A stretch of 64,000 bases of DNA from Pseudomonas sp. StFLB209 (GTDB lineage: Bacteria > Pseudomonadota > Gammaproteobacteria > Pseudomonadales > Pseudomonadaceae). The stretch is from contig NZ_AP014637.1 of assembly GCF_000829415.1 (NCBI RefSeq), positions 930,001 through 994,000 on the forward strand, read 5' to 3'. The first letter of the stretch is position 1. Each line of letters opens with the position of its first letter. Under the pieces are notes generated by a model. That model was not told the origin of the DNA and made no database searches. It saw nothing but the letters and a program-made list of their open reading frames with translations. Below, piece by piece: positions 1-7,631 of the stretch. The position numbers and the translations under genes were made by a program.

Positions 1-630
1 CAACGAGCGCTCGCCACTGAGCGGATGCACACGCACCACCGGGTGCTCGGTCTCGAACACTGTGGAAGTGAAGGTCTTGCGGTACTTCGCCGCCTGCTCT
101 GCAGTGACGTTCGGGCGCGGGTTGGCATAGTCGTACTCGTTGCTGTGCACCGCCCATAGCTGGTCGGCCAGCTCGCGCAGCTCGGGGCTCAGGTCGTTGT
201 AAGCAGCCGCGGCATTGGCCCATACCGTGTCGCCCCCGGACTGCGGAGCCACCACCGAACGCAGGATCGAGGCCTTGGGATAGGCCGCGACGAACGTCAC
301 GTCGGTGTGCCAGGAGTTGGCGCGCTGGCCATCGGCGGCGCTCAGTTGCATCAGGTAGCTGGAGCCTTCGCGCACGGGCACCGTCGGGTGTGGCACCGGC
401 TCACCGAGCAGTTTGGCGAACGCTTCCTGGCCTTGGTCGTCTAGGTGGGTCTGGCCACGGAAGAACAGCACCTTATGCTCCAGCAGTGCCTGTTGAATGG
501 CCTCGACCAGCACCGGGTCGAGGGTGTCGCTCAGGGTGACCCCGCGCACTTCGGCACCGATGCGCCCAGCCACCGGCTTGAGGTCGAGTTGATGAGGCAC
601 AGGTTGCTTGGCGATTGCGGCATTGCTCAT
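1..630 (-). CDS. atsK: AtsK, alpha-ketoglutarate-dependent alkylsulfatase dioxygenase (3' end outside window)
   Basis: The first 210 residues of a TauD/AtsK-family non-heme Fe(II) dioxygenase are visible; the reading frame runs off the left edge. Enzymes of this family oxidise alkyl sulfate esters with 2-oxoglutarate and O2, giving an aldehyde and sulfate for growth. The N-terminal MSNAA and the block WHTDVTF fit remembered P. putida AtsK closely. His108 and Asp110 in that block are two of the three iron ligands; the third His and the 2OG-binding Arg lie beyond the edge. The ATG at 630 follows a GAGGGATC-type ribosome site. It is transcribed divergently from the LysR gene, with an AT-rich dyad between them. 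TauD is the alternative, but the match is to AtsK. Confidence 0.9.
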   Translation of the reverse strand, partial: MSNAAIAKQPVPHQLDLKPVAGRIGAEVRGVTLSDTLDPVLVEAIQQALLEHKVLFFRGQTHLDDQGQEAFAKLLGEPVPHPTVPVREGSSYLMQLSAADGQRANSWHTDVTFVAAYPKASILRSVVAPQSGGDTVWANAAAAYNDLSPELRELADQLWAVHSNEYDYANPRPNVTAEQAAKYRKTFTSTVFETEHPVVRVHPLSGERSL

Positions 631-679
631 GGTTGATCCCTCAGGGCCGGCAGACAGTGGTCAACGAGGCAGCGAGCTA

Positions 680-704
680 TAGATATGCATAAACGCTATA
701 TCTA
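680..704. promoter_or_regulatory. Dyad TAGATAT-N11-ATATCTA in the atsK/LysR divergent promoter region
   Basis: A perfect 7-bp inverted repeat (680-686 and 698-704) with an 11-bp spacer sits in the AT-rich gap between atsK and the LysR gene. It has the shape of a LysR-family operator (T-N11-A inside a dyad). Inferred to bind the neighbouring LysR protein or CysB; nothing in the sequence decides which. Confidence 0.45.
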
Positions 705-807
705 AAAAACAAACGCTTCGTTGACGGAATAAGAGTCTGCATTTAAAACCTGTCCCCAGCCCGAGGGCCAATACCTTCGACCTATTTTTCAAATGCCGGG
801 AATGCAT

Positions 808-1722
808 ATGGACCTTCGCCAGTTGCGCTACTTCATCGCGCTCAACGAACACCGCAGCTTTGTCCGTGGTGCCGAGGCCATGGGCATTACCCAGCCGGCA
901 TTCAGCCGCAGCATCCAGAGCCTGGAACAGGAGTTCGGCTGCGTGCTGGTCGACCGCGCCAGCAAAGACCTGCGCCCGACCCCGGAAGGCCATGTGGTGC
1001 TGCAGCACGCCTTGCGCCTGGTCAAGGGCGCCAACCAGCTCACCCGCGAAGTGGCCGAAATGACCAAGCTCGATGCTGGCGAGCTGCAATTCGGTTGCGG
1101 CCCGGCCCCGGCGGTAAAACTGGTGCCCGATGCGGTCGCCAGCTTCATCAGCGCCTACCCAAGGGTCAAGGTGGGCTTTGAAGTGGACAACTGGGAAAAA
1201 CTCAGCCGCAGCCTGAGCCGTGAAGAAATCGAGTTCTTCATTGCCGATATCCGCCACTTCGAGTCCGACCCGAACTTCCACACCCAGGCGCTGACACCCA
1301 AGCGCGGGGTGTTCTTCTGCCGGCCCGGCCATCCGCTGCTGGCCAAGGACAGCCTGTCGACCAACGATATGTTCGACTACCCGCTGGCTGCCACCCTGCT
1401 GCCGCCGGGGTTTCGCAAACTGCTGGCCAGCGCCAGTGGCCGCGACGACTTCAGCCCCGGCATCCAGACCGATCATTTCGCCAGCCTGATGAAAATCGTC
1501 CGGCAAACCAACGCCATCGGCATCAGCACCGAAGAGTGTTTTACCGAGGATGTCGCCCCCGGCGAACTGGTCCGCCTGCACTGGCGCAACCTGCCCATCG
1601 AACAGATGGGCGTCGGCGCGCGCTGCGGCATCGTCAGCCGCGCAGGCTTTCGCCTGTCACCGGCAGCCAGAGCGATGATCGACACGATTATCAGCCTGGA
1701 TCAGGTGCACAAGGCGGCTTAG
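808..1722 (+). CDS. LysR-family transcriptional regulator next to atsK (SftR-like candidate)
   Basis: About 304 residues: an N-terminal winged helix-turn-helix (residues 1-60, beginning MDLRQLRYFIAL, with the usual TQPAFSRSIQSLEQE recognition region) and a C-terminal effector-binding domain. The third of three in-frame ATGs (793, 802, 808) is chosen because LysR proteins typically begin MDLRQ and a GGGA site lies 6 bases ahead. It is divergent from atsK. In P. putida a LysR protein named SftR activates sulfate-ester genes, so this could be its counterpart. That is inference from position; the effector-binding domain gives no specific ligand signature. Confidence 0.88.
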   Translation: MDLRQLRYFIALNEHRSFVRGAEAMGITQPAFSRSIQSLEQEFGCVLVDRASKDLRPTPEGHVVLQHALRLVKGANQLTREVAEMTKLDAGELQFGCGPAPAVKLVPDAVASFISAYPRVKVGFEVDNWEKLSRSLSREEIEFFIADIRHFESDPNFHTQALTPKRGVFFCRPGHPLLAKDSLSTNDMFDYPLAATLLPPGFRKLLASASGRDDFSPGIQTDHFASLMKIVRQTNAIGISTEECFTEDVAPGELVRLHWRNLPIEQMGVGARCGIVSRAGFRLSPAARAMIDTIISLDQVHKAA

Positions 1723-1777
1723 ATCATAGGTCCCATTGCCTCGGCACCACACTGTCGCACAATAAACCCGGCCCCCC

Positions 1778-1957
1778 GTAGGAGCTGCTTCAGCAGCGAA
1801 GCCTTCGCGGCTAAAGCCAATACTGTTCGACTAGGCGCTAAAAATCTCTGTGGGAGGGGCCGGCCGGCGCTCCGGTTGCTAGCGAAAGTGGTGGCGCATT
1901 CGCAGCAGTTGCATATGACTTTACCGGCCTATTCACGAGCGAGCTCGTTCCCACAGA
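1778..1957. repeat. REP-type palindromes and a composite intergenic repeat
   Basis: Starts with GTAGGAGCTGCTTCAGCAGCG, a REP-type palindrome. From about 1851 a composite unit follows, flanked by TGTGGGAG and CTCGTTCCCACAG, that also holds a GGCCGGCGCTCCGGTTGCT block. A related composite unit lies at about 5929-6077. Intergenic and non-coding; it fills the space after the LysR gene. Confidence 0.75.
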
Positions 1958-1960
1958 GAC

Positions 1961-2146
1961 TTGCAATGTCTGGATGACAAAGCGTTCGGCGGTCAATACC
2001 AGCTGGATCTGCTGAATATCCAGAACACCCTTGATTTCAAAAAGCTGCTTTTGAGCAACCCAGAAGAAATGCGTGACGTCTTTATCCAGCAGATTCTTGA
2101 AAAGGGCGAGAAGCGCGAAGAGCCGTTGGTGGATGTCGTCGCATGA
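1961..2146 (+). pseudogene. 3' remnant of an unidentified gene
   Basis: A 61-codon open frame with native-looking codon use (charged, helical, ending VDVVA) that lacks an ATG. The only start is a TTG that abuts the end of the composite repeat, and there is no ribosome site. The simplest reading is the 3' tail of a gene whose 5' part has been lost or replaced by the repeat. The family is not recognised. It converges with atsR. Confidence 0.35.
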
Positions 2147-2201
2147 TTGAGCATAAGGGCGCCTGCCACAGCAGCGCGCCCGTTACATCGTCAGGCCAAC
2201 C

Positions 2202-3212
2202 TTACAACGCCCTATCCGACACCCACTCACTGACCTTGAACGGCTTGCGCACCAGACGCTGCTCCGCCGCCAGGTCTACCGACTTCTGCAAGCTGGCCAG
2301 AAACTCAGGGTCAAGACGCGAATCGAAGCGCACGCTCAGGTCCAGGCCCTTGAGGTCGTCCTGCAAAACCGCCTGGGGGTAGTTGGCCAGTTCCGCAACC
2401 AGTCCAATGTAGGCCTGGCGGTTGCTCTCCTGTTGCAGCCAGTGCAGCGCCTGGGCGTTGGCTTTGAGCAGTTTGTCGACCGCCTGTGGATGCGCATCGA
2501 TAAACGGCCCGTAGCCCAGCAGCACGCTCTGGATGCTGCCGGCCCCGCCCAGATCCAGCGTGTTGAGCGGGATTTCGGCAAGGCCGCGTTCACGCAGCGA
2601 GTTCAATGACGCCGAGCCCCAGGTCGCGTCGATCTGCCTGGCGCCGAGGGCGGCGACGGCAGCGTTGATGTCCAGGTTGATGACCTTCAGGTCTGTTTCC
2701 TTGAGCCCCTGGCTGGCCAGTGCAGCGGCGAACGACAGCTGGTAGGCGGTGCCGCGAAAGATTGCCACGCGCTTGCCCTTGAGGTCTGCCAGGGTCTTGA
2801 TCCCGGAGTCCGGTGCGACTGCCAGGTACTGCTTGATACCCCGCCCGGTGGCGCTGAGCAAGCGGGTGTCCAGACCATTGGCCTTGCCGATGATCGCCGC
2901 CAGATCGCCCAGGTAGGCGACGTCTACCTGACCGTTGGCCAGCGCTTCGTTGATGGCCGGGCCTGCGCCTTTGAAGAAATTCCACTGCACCTTGATGCCG
3001 TCGGCGGCAAACGCCTGCTCCAGCAGTTGCTGGCTGCGCAGCACGTCGGTGACACCCGTACCGCTTTTCTGCGGGCCGGCACTCAGGTCCGGGACCGCGA
3101 TGCGGATTTCCTTGAGTTCGGCTGCGTTGACGATGCCTGCGGCACACGCCAACAGGCCGGCCAGCAGCGGCGCAGCGAAACGGAGGGCAAAACGGGGAAG
3201 TGAGAGATTCAT
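2202..3212 (-). CDS. atsR: AtsR-like periplasmic substrate-binding protein of a sulfate-ester/sulfonate ABC importer
   Basis: A 336-residue NitT/SsuA-type (SBP_bac_3/NMT1-like) binding protein. Residues 1 to about 30 form a Sec signal peptide with a hydrophobic stretch ending VNAAE. The mature chain has family blocks such as VDVAYLGDLAAI and DLKGKRVAIFRGT. The start at 3212 follows an AGGAG site 6 bases upstream; the in-frame start 18 bases earlier has no such site. Divergent from the fused permease/ATPase pair, which supplies the rest of the importer. Substrate inferred as alkyl or aryl sulfate esters because atsK is adjacent. Sulfonates remain possible, since SsuA and TauA share this fold. 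Confidence 0.82.
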   Translation of the reverse strand: MNLSLPRFALRFAAPLLAGLLACAAGIVNAAELKEIRIAVPDLSAGPQKSGTGVTDVLRSQQLLEQAFAADGIKVQWNFFKGAGPAINEALANGQVDVAYLGDLAAIIGKANGLDTRLLSATGRGIKQYLAVAPDSGIKTLADLKGKRVAIFRGTAYQLSFAAALASQGLKETDLKVINLDINAAVAALGARQIDATWGSASLNSLRERGLAEIPLNTLDLGGAGSIQSVLLGYGPFIDAHPQAVDKLLKANAQALHWLQQESNRQAYIGLVAELANYPQAVLQDDLKGLDLSVRFDSRLDPEFLASLQKSVDLAAEQRLVRKPFKVSEWVSDRAL

Positions 3213-3275
3213 GCGAGGCTCCTGGCGCATCTGAAGATGGGCGCCAGTCAGGCATACATCGCACCTAAAATAAAA

Positions 3276-3298
3276 TACTAAAAAATGATCTTTTAGTA
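3276..3298. promoter_or_regulatory. Dyad TACTAAAA-N7-TTTTAGTA in the atsR/atsB divergent promoter region
   Basis: A perfect 8-bp inverted repeat with a 7-bp spacer, in an unusually AT-rich 287-bp gap between two divergent transport units. The position suits a shared operator or activator site (CysB or the LysR neighbour). The rest of the gap, 3213-3499, contains AT-rich sequence but no -24/-12 element. Confidence 0.45.
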
Positions 3299-3499
3299 AC
3301 TTTAAAGAATATTAGGTCTGTAACCCTTGTGCTTGCTGGGCCATGCACATCTCGCATGAAAAATATTCCGGGAATGCATTGGCTGCAATTGCCCAAGACG
3401 GTATTAATGGCAGCCTTTATCCCATATTTGAATCAAATTAATTTTTTATATTCATTTAAAGAATAAGCAAATAAGCATTGGTTTGCGACGGAGAGCCTG

Positions 3500-5083
3500 A
3501 TGACCCGTGATGCCACCCTCCCCTTACCGCCCGCCGCACTGCGCCCCAATGGTCGCGCAGTGGTGCTGCTGGCACGCCTGCAGGGCTGGTATGTGCCAAT
3601 CCTGATTTTCGCTTTGTGGTGGGTTGCCAGCCGCGAGCACTGGATGAGCGAACAGATCCTGCCCGAGCCTGCACTGGTCTGGCAGAGCGCGCTGGAACTG
3701 GCCAGTGGCGAGATCTGGGTCAACCTGGGCATCAGCCTGCAACGCCTGGCCTTCGGTCTGCTGGCAGGCATCGGCAGCGGTGCCCTGCTGGGTGCCTGGC
3801 TGGGCTCCAGCCCACGGGCTGAACGGCTGATCCTGCCGACCTTCAGCGCCCTGGCACAGATTCCGACCCTGGCGTGGATTCCGCTGTTTATGGTGTTCTT
3901 CGGTATCGGTGAAGTGCTCAAGCTGGTGGTACTGATCAAGGCCATCGTGGTGCCGGTCACGTTGCACACCCTGGTCGGTGTGCGCGACGCCCAGCCGCGC
4001 TTGCGGGAAGCCGCGGCCGTGCTGCGGCTGCCGCGCGCCCTGCTGATCCGCCGGCTGATCCTGCCTGCGGCCCTGCCCTCGTTCATGGCCGGCGTGCGTC
4101 TGGCGCTGTCGGCAGGCTGGTCGTCGCTGCTGGCCGTGGAGCTGCTGGCCTCCAGCGAAGGCATCGGCTACCTGATGGTCTGGGCCCGGCAGTTGTTCAT
4201 GCTTGATATCGTCTTCGTCTGCATCGCGGTGATCGGTGTGGTCGGGGTGAGCATGGACCTGTTCATCGGCCGGGCCGACCGCAAGCTGGTGCACTGGCCG
4301 CACCCGCCCACCGCGCAACTGAATCGTGGCCGGGCCCAATCGGGCTGGGCCGCCTGGTACCTGCCCATCGCGTTGCTGCTGCTCTGGCAGGCCGCGTATC
4401 AGTTGCAATGGGTCGACCGGCAGATTCTGGTCTCGCCGCTGCTGGTGCTGCAAACCACTTGGGCCGGGCTGCTCGACGGCAGCCTGCCCGGCGCCATGCT
4501 GACGAGCCTGAGCCGCACCCTCGGCGGCCTGTTGCTCGGTGGCCTGGCCGGGTTCAGCATCGGCCTGCTGCTGGGCCTGTCGAAACCCGCCGAGCGGCTG
4601 TTCGGCCCGAGCCTGGGCGCGCTGCGGCAGATCGCGATTTTCGCCTGGGTGCCGCTGCTGACGGCATGGTTCGGCCTGGGTGAACCGGCCAAGTGGGTGT
4701 TCGTCTCGTTCGCAGCGTTTTTCCCGCTGTACATCGCCACCCAGCGCAGTGTCGCCAACCAGTCACCGCAACTGGCTGAAGCGGCGCGGGTGCTGCGCCT
4801 GAGCCCGTTGCAGCGTCTGGGCCGGTTGGTGTTGCCCGGTGCGGCGCCCGGTATCTTCGGCGGCCTGCGCCTGAGTCTGATCTACGCCTGGCTGGGCACC
4901 ATCGGTTCGGAATACTTCATGCCCTCGAATGGCGGCATCGGCAGCCTGATGATCGGTGCCCAGCAACTGCTGCGCATGGACGTGATCATGGCCGGCATGT
5001 TGCTGGTCGGACTGACCGGCGCCTTGCTCAACTTCCTCGGACAACGCATCGAAGCGCGGGCCACGCGCTGGAGACACGCATGA
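3500..5083 (+). CDS. atsB: AtsB-like fused double permease of an ABC importer
   Basis: 527 residues made of two tandem BPD_transp_1 permease domains in one chain (about 30-255 and 280-520), where SsuC/TauC-type importers use a dimer of one domain. Each half has its own EAA loop: EAAAVLRLPRALLIRRLILP in the first half and EAARVLRLSPLQRLGRLVLP in the second. Each half carries about six hydrophobic helices. Fused permeases of this kind are known for AtsB of the P. putida sulfate-ester system. A GGAGAG site precedes the ATG. The stop overlaps the next gene by 4 bases (ATGA), so permease and ATPase are translationally coupled. Confidence 0.86.
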   Translation: MTRDATLPLPPAALRPNGRAVVLLARLQGWYVPILIFALWWVASREHWMSEQILPEPALVWQSALELASGEIWVNLGISLQRLAFGLLAGIGSGALLGAWLGSSPRAERLILPTFSALAQIPTLAWIPLFMVFFGIGEVLKLVVLIKAIVVPVTLHTLVGVRDAQPRLREAAAVLRLPRALLIRRLILPAALPSFMAGVRLALSAGWSSLLAVELLASSEGIGYLMVWARQLFMLDIVFVCIAVIGVVGVSMDLFIGRADRKLVHWPHPPTAQLNRGRAQSGWAAWYLPIALLLLWQAAYQLQWVDRQILVSPLLVLQTTWAGLLDGSLPGAMLTSLSRTLGGLLLGGLAGFSIGLLLGLSKPAERLFGPSLGALRQIAIFAWVPLLTAWFGLGEPAKWVFVSFAAFFPLYIATQRSVANQSPQLAEAARVLRLSPLQRLGRLVLPGAAPGIFGGLRLSLIYAWLGTIGSEYFMPSNGGIGSLMIGAQQLLRMDVIMAGMLLVGLTGALLNFLGQRIEARATRWRHA

Positions 5084-5895
5084 CTCAAGCTATCGTCAGT
5101 TTCAACCATGTCGGCAAGGTCTTCGAGGTCGATGGCGGCCAGATCGAGGCCATCAAAGAATTCAACCTGCAGATTGCCGAAGGAGAATTCGTCGCCATCG
5201 TCGGCTCCAGCGGCTGCGGCAAATCAACCCTGCTGCGCCTGCTGATCGGCCTGGACACCGAGTACCGTGGCGAGATTCGGGTCGACGGCAAGGTGGTCGA
5301 AGGCATCGGCAGCGAACGCGGCATCGTGTTCCAGGAGCACCGGCTGTTTCCTTGGCTGACCGTGCAGGACAACATCGGTCTGGGGCTGGTCAACGAGCCA
5401 CTGAGCAACGAACAGAAACAACAGCGGGTCGCCGACTTCATCGACCTGGTGGGCCTCAAGGACTTTGCCCGTGCTTACCCGCACCAGTTGTCCGGCGGCA
5501 TGGCACAACGGGTGGCCATCGCCCGTGGCCTGGTGGCCAGCCCGCGTATCCTGCTGCTCGACGAACCGTTTGGCGCCCTCGACGCGCTGACCCGCCAGCA
5601 GATGCAGAACGAACTGCTGGCAATCCGCGAACGGGCAAAAATCACCACGGTGCTGGTGACCCATGACGTCGAAGAAGCGATCTTCCTCGCCGACCGGGTG
5701 GTGGTCATGGAGCCGCGGCCGGGGAGGATCAAGCGCGTGGTCGACATCAACCTGCCGCACCCGCGCCAGCGCAGCGGCTATGACTTTCACCTGCTGCGCG
5801 AAGAGCTGCTGCATGAACTGACCAGCGACGAGCAGTACGTCGCGCCCAAGCCCACGCACATTCACGACCTGCACCCGGCATTGATTGCGCTGTAA
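5080..5895 (+). CDS. atsC: AtsC-like ABC importer ATP-binding protein
   Basis: A 271-residue nucleotide-binding domain of the SsuB/TauB/NrtD type. Walker A GSSGCGKST is at 42-50, the signature LSGGMAQ near 138, Walker B ILLLDEPFGALD follows, and the switch His is in VTHDVEEA. It energises the fused permease encoded directly upstream, with a 4-base start/stop overlap. The C-terminal extension (about 230-271) is typical of this subgroup. Cytoplasmic face of the inner membrane. Substrate inferred from context as sulfate esters. Confidence 0.87.
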   Translation: MTQAIVSFNHVGKVFEVDGGQIEAIKEFNLQIAEGEFVAIVGSSGCGKSTLLRLLIGLDTEYRGEIRVDGKVVEGIGSERGIVFQEHRLFPWLTVQDNIGLGLVNEPLSNEQKQQRVADFIDLVGLKDFARAYPHQLSGGMAQRVAIARGLVASPRILLLDEPFGALDALTRQQMQNELLAIRERAKITTVLVTHDVEEAIFLADRVVVMEPRPGRIKRVVDINLPHPRQRSGYDFHLLREELLHELTSDEQYVAPKPTHIHDLHPALIAL

Positions 5896-6080
5896 GAGCG
5901 GCTTTAGCCGCAATACTGTTCAATTAGACCGGTGGGAGCAACCGGCCGGCGCTCCGGTTGCTGTGGTCCGGCATCCCGGCGAAGACGGCGGCACATTCGC
6001 AGCAGATGTAGTGTTTTTACTGGCCTCTTCGTCGGAATGCCGCCCAGACCAAGGTCGCTCCCACAAAGGCACGCAGTGCT
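5893..6080. repeat. REP palindrome plus composite intergenic repeat
   Basis: TAAGAGCGGCTTTAGCCGC is a partial REP palindrome. The following unit from about 5929 to 6077 shares the GGCCGGCGCTCCGGTTGCT block and the CGGC(A/G)CATTCGCAGCAG block with the repeat at 1851-1957 and ends in GTCGCTCCCACA. Non-coding. From 6081 to about 6180 nothing further is recognised. Confidence 0.7.
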
Positions 6081-6184
6081 TATCTGAACAATATTGGCTT
6101 TAGTCGCGAAGGCCCCAGCTCACGAGCATCACCGCCCGCCCCTCACCGGAGCTTGATTGCATCGCGCACCTCTCCCACGGCAAC

Positions 6185-6200
6185 TGTTGCTCAGCCAACA
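6185..6200 (+). promoter_or_regulatory. Enhancer-type activator site TGTTG-N6-CAACA for the ssuD operon
   Basis: Perfect 5-bp dyad TGTTGCTCAGCCAACA, 96 bp upstream of the -24 element. It lies in a denser cluster: TGTTGCTCAG at 6185-6194 is repeated in inverted orientation as CTGAGCAACA at 6222-6231, and CCAACAGTTGTTGG at 6195-6208 is itself palindromic. Same dyad as at 10057, 21419 and 34347. Inferred to bind the SfnR-type activator encoded in this operon. Confidence 0.7.
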
Positions 6201-6295
6201 GTTGTTGGGCAGCAATCACCGCTGAGCAACAGCAACGCCCTCATCCTTGGTGAAAAACCCCGTGAAAAGCCCCGGCCCGCCTGGGTCTGGGCTTG

Positions 6296-6310
6296 TGGCA
6301 CAGGACTTGC
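6296..6310 (+). promoter_or_regulatory. Sigma-54 (-24/-12) promoter of the leader-ssuD-sfnR operon
   Basis: TGGCAC-AGGAC-TTGC: GG and GC separated by exactly 10 bp, a near-consensus sigma-54 element. Predicted start of transcription about 6322, giving a leader of about 125 bases ahead of ssuD that contains a short cysteine-rich ORF. Confidence 0.8.
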
Positions 6311-6359
6311 GAACCCGCCTTGTCCAGCCTGTTAACGGGCTCACATTAAGGAAGCGATC

Positions 6360-6452
6360 ATGAGCGCATTTGTGCATGGCGCTGCGGCCTGCCGCGGCGT
6401 CTGCTGTTCATTCACCGTCATTGATCAATGTCACTCAGGGAGCCGCGCATGA
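6360..6452 (+). CDS. Putative cysteine-rich leader peptide upstream of ssuD
   Basis: A 30-codon ORF inside the predicted sigma-54 transcript, with a good ribosome site (AAGGA, 7 bases before the ATG). The peptide begins MSAFVHG and holds four cysteines (positions 11, 15, 16 and 24), including a tandem pair at codons 6402-6407. Its TGA overlaps the ssuD ATG in the sequence ATGA, so the two are translationally coupled. Around it, GCGGC at 6384-6388 can pair with GCCGC at 6391-6395 or with GCCGC at 6442-6446 next to the ssuD ribosome site, and CATTGATCAATG (6419-6430) is a perfect palindrome. In a sulfur-starvation operon this looks like a sensor of cysteine or Cys-tRNA supply, as known for other amino-acid leader peptides. 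That role is inference. Confidence 0.55.
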   Translation: MSAFVHGAAACRGVCCSFTVIDQCHSGSRA

Positions 6453-7600
6453 ATGTGTTCTGGTTTCTGCCGACCCACGGTGACGGTCATTACCTGGGCA
6501 CCGCCAAGGGGGCACGGCCGGTCACCCTCGGTTATCTCAAACAAGTGGCCCAGGCGGCTGATGGGCTGGGTTACCACGGCGTGTTGATTCCCACCGGACG
6601 CTCCTGCGAGGACTCCTGGGTCGTGGCCTCGGCCCTGGCGCCGCTGACTGAAAAGCTGCGTTTTCTGGTGGCGATTCGGCCGGGCATCATTTCACCGACC
6701 GTCTCGGCGCGCATGGCCGCCACCCTGGATCGTTTGTCTGGCGGACGGGTGCTGATCAACGTGGTGACCGGCGGCGATCCCGATGAAAACCGTGGCGACG
6801 GGATTCACCTGAGCCACAGCGAACGCTACGAAGTCACCGACGAGTTCCTGCATATCTGGCGCCGCGTGCTGCAAGGCGAGGCCGTGGATTACCAGGGCAA
6901 GCACTTGCATGTAAAAAATGCCAAGGCCCTCTACCCGCCAATTCAGCAGCCTTATCCACCGCTGTATTTCGGCGGATCTTCCGACGCCGCCCATGACCTG
7001 GCAGGCGAGCAGATTGACGTGTACCTGACCTGGGGCGAGCCGCCAGCGGCAGTGGCTGCGAAGATTAGCGACGTGCGGGAGCGCGCGGCCAAACATGGCC
7101 GTACGGTGAAGTTCGGGATTCGCCTGCATGTGATCGTGCGCCAGAACGAAGAAGATGCCTGGCGCGCCGCTGATGAGCTGATCGCGCACATCGACGACGC
7201 CACCATCGCCGCCGCCCAGCAGTCGTTTGCCCGCTTTGACTCCGAAGGCCAGCGGCGCATGGCGCAGTTGCACGGTGGGCGCCGCGATAACCTGGTGGTT
7301 GCTCCCAACTTGTGGGCCGGGGTCGGCCTGGTGCGCGGCGGTGCGGGCACGGCGCTGGTTGGCAATCCTGAGCAGGTTGCCGAGCGCATCAAGGAGTATG
7401 CCGACCTGGGCATCGAGAGCTTTATTTTCTCTGGCTACCCGCACCTTGAAGAAGCCTACCGGTTTGCCGAACTGGTATTTCCGCTGCTGCCCGAACCCTA
7501 CGCCAGCCTGGCCGGCCGTGGCCTGACCAACCTGACCGGCCCGTTTGGCGAAATGATCGCCAATGACGTGTTGCCCAGCGCCCGAAAGCAGCCGGCGTAA
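6449..7600 (+). CDS. ssuD: FMNH2-dependent alkanesulfonate monooxygenase, SsuD/MsuD family
   Basis: 383 residues, luciferase-like TIM-barrel monooxygenase. It cleaves the C-S bond of alkanesulfonates with reduced FMN and O2, giving an aldehyde and sulfite. The N-terminal block [29 protein letters not shown] and the C-terminal [19 protein letters not shown] agree strongly with E. coli SsuD as remembered, including Cys in GRSCED and the [10 protein letters not shown] loop. The ATG at 6449 is chosen over 6428 because GGGAG lies 6 bases ahead and it is coupled to the leader ORF. SsuD needs a partner flavin reductase (SsuE/MsuE); none is encoded nearby. The methanesulfonate enzyme MsuD is a very close paralog and cannot be separated by eye. 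Confidence 0.9.
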   Translation: MNVFWFLPTHGDGHYLGTAKGARPVTLGYLKQVAQAADGLGYHGVLIPTGRSCEDSWVVASALAPLTEKLRFLVAIRPGIISPTVSARMAATLDRLSGGRVLINVVTGGDPDENRGDGIHLSHSERYEVTDEFLHIWRRVLQGEAVDYQGKHLHVKNAKALYPPIQQPYPPLYFGGSSDAAHDLAGEQIDVYLTWGEPPAAVAAKISDVRERAAKHGRTVKFGIRLHVIVRQNEEDAWRAADELIAHIDDATIAAAQQSFARFDSEGQRRMAQLHGGRRDNLVVAPNLWAGVGLVRGGAGTALVGNPEQVAERIKEYADLGIESFIFSGYPHLEEAYRFAELVFPLLPEPYASLAGRGLTNLTGPFGEMIANDVLPSARKQPA

Positions 7601-7631
7601 ACCAGAAACGGCTTAATTTGAGGATTTTTTC

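Noticed and set aside
661..1581. 306-codon minus-strand frame over the LysR gene
   Set aside because: Antisense shadow; the plus strand has an unmistakable LysR protein.
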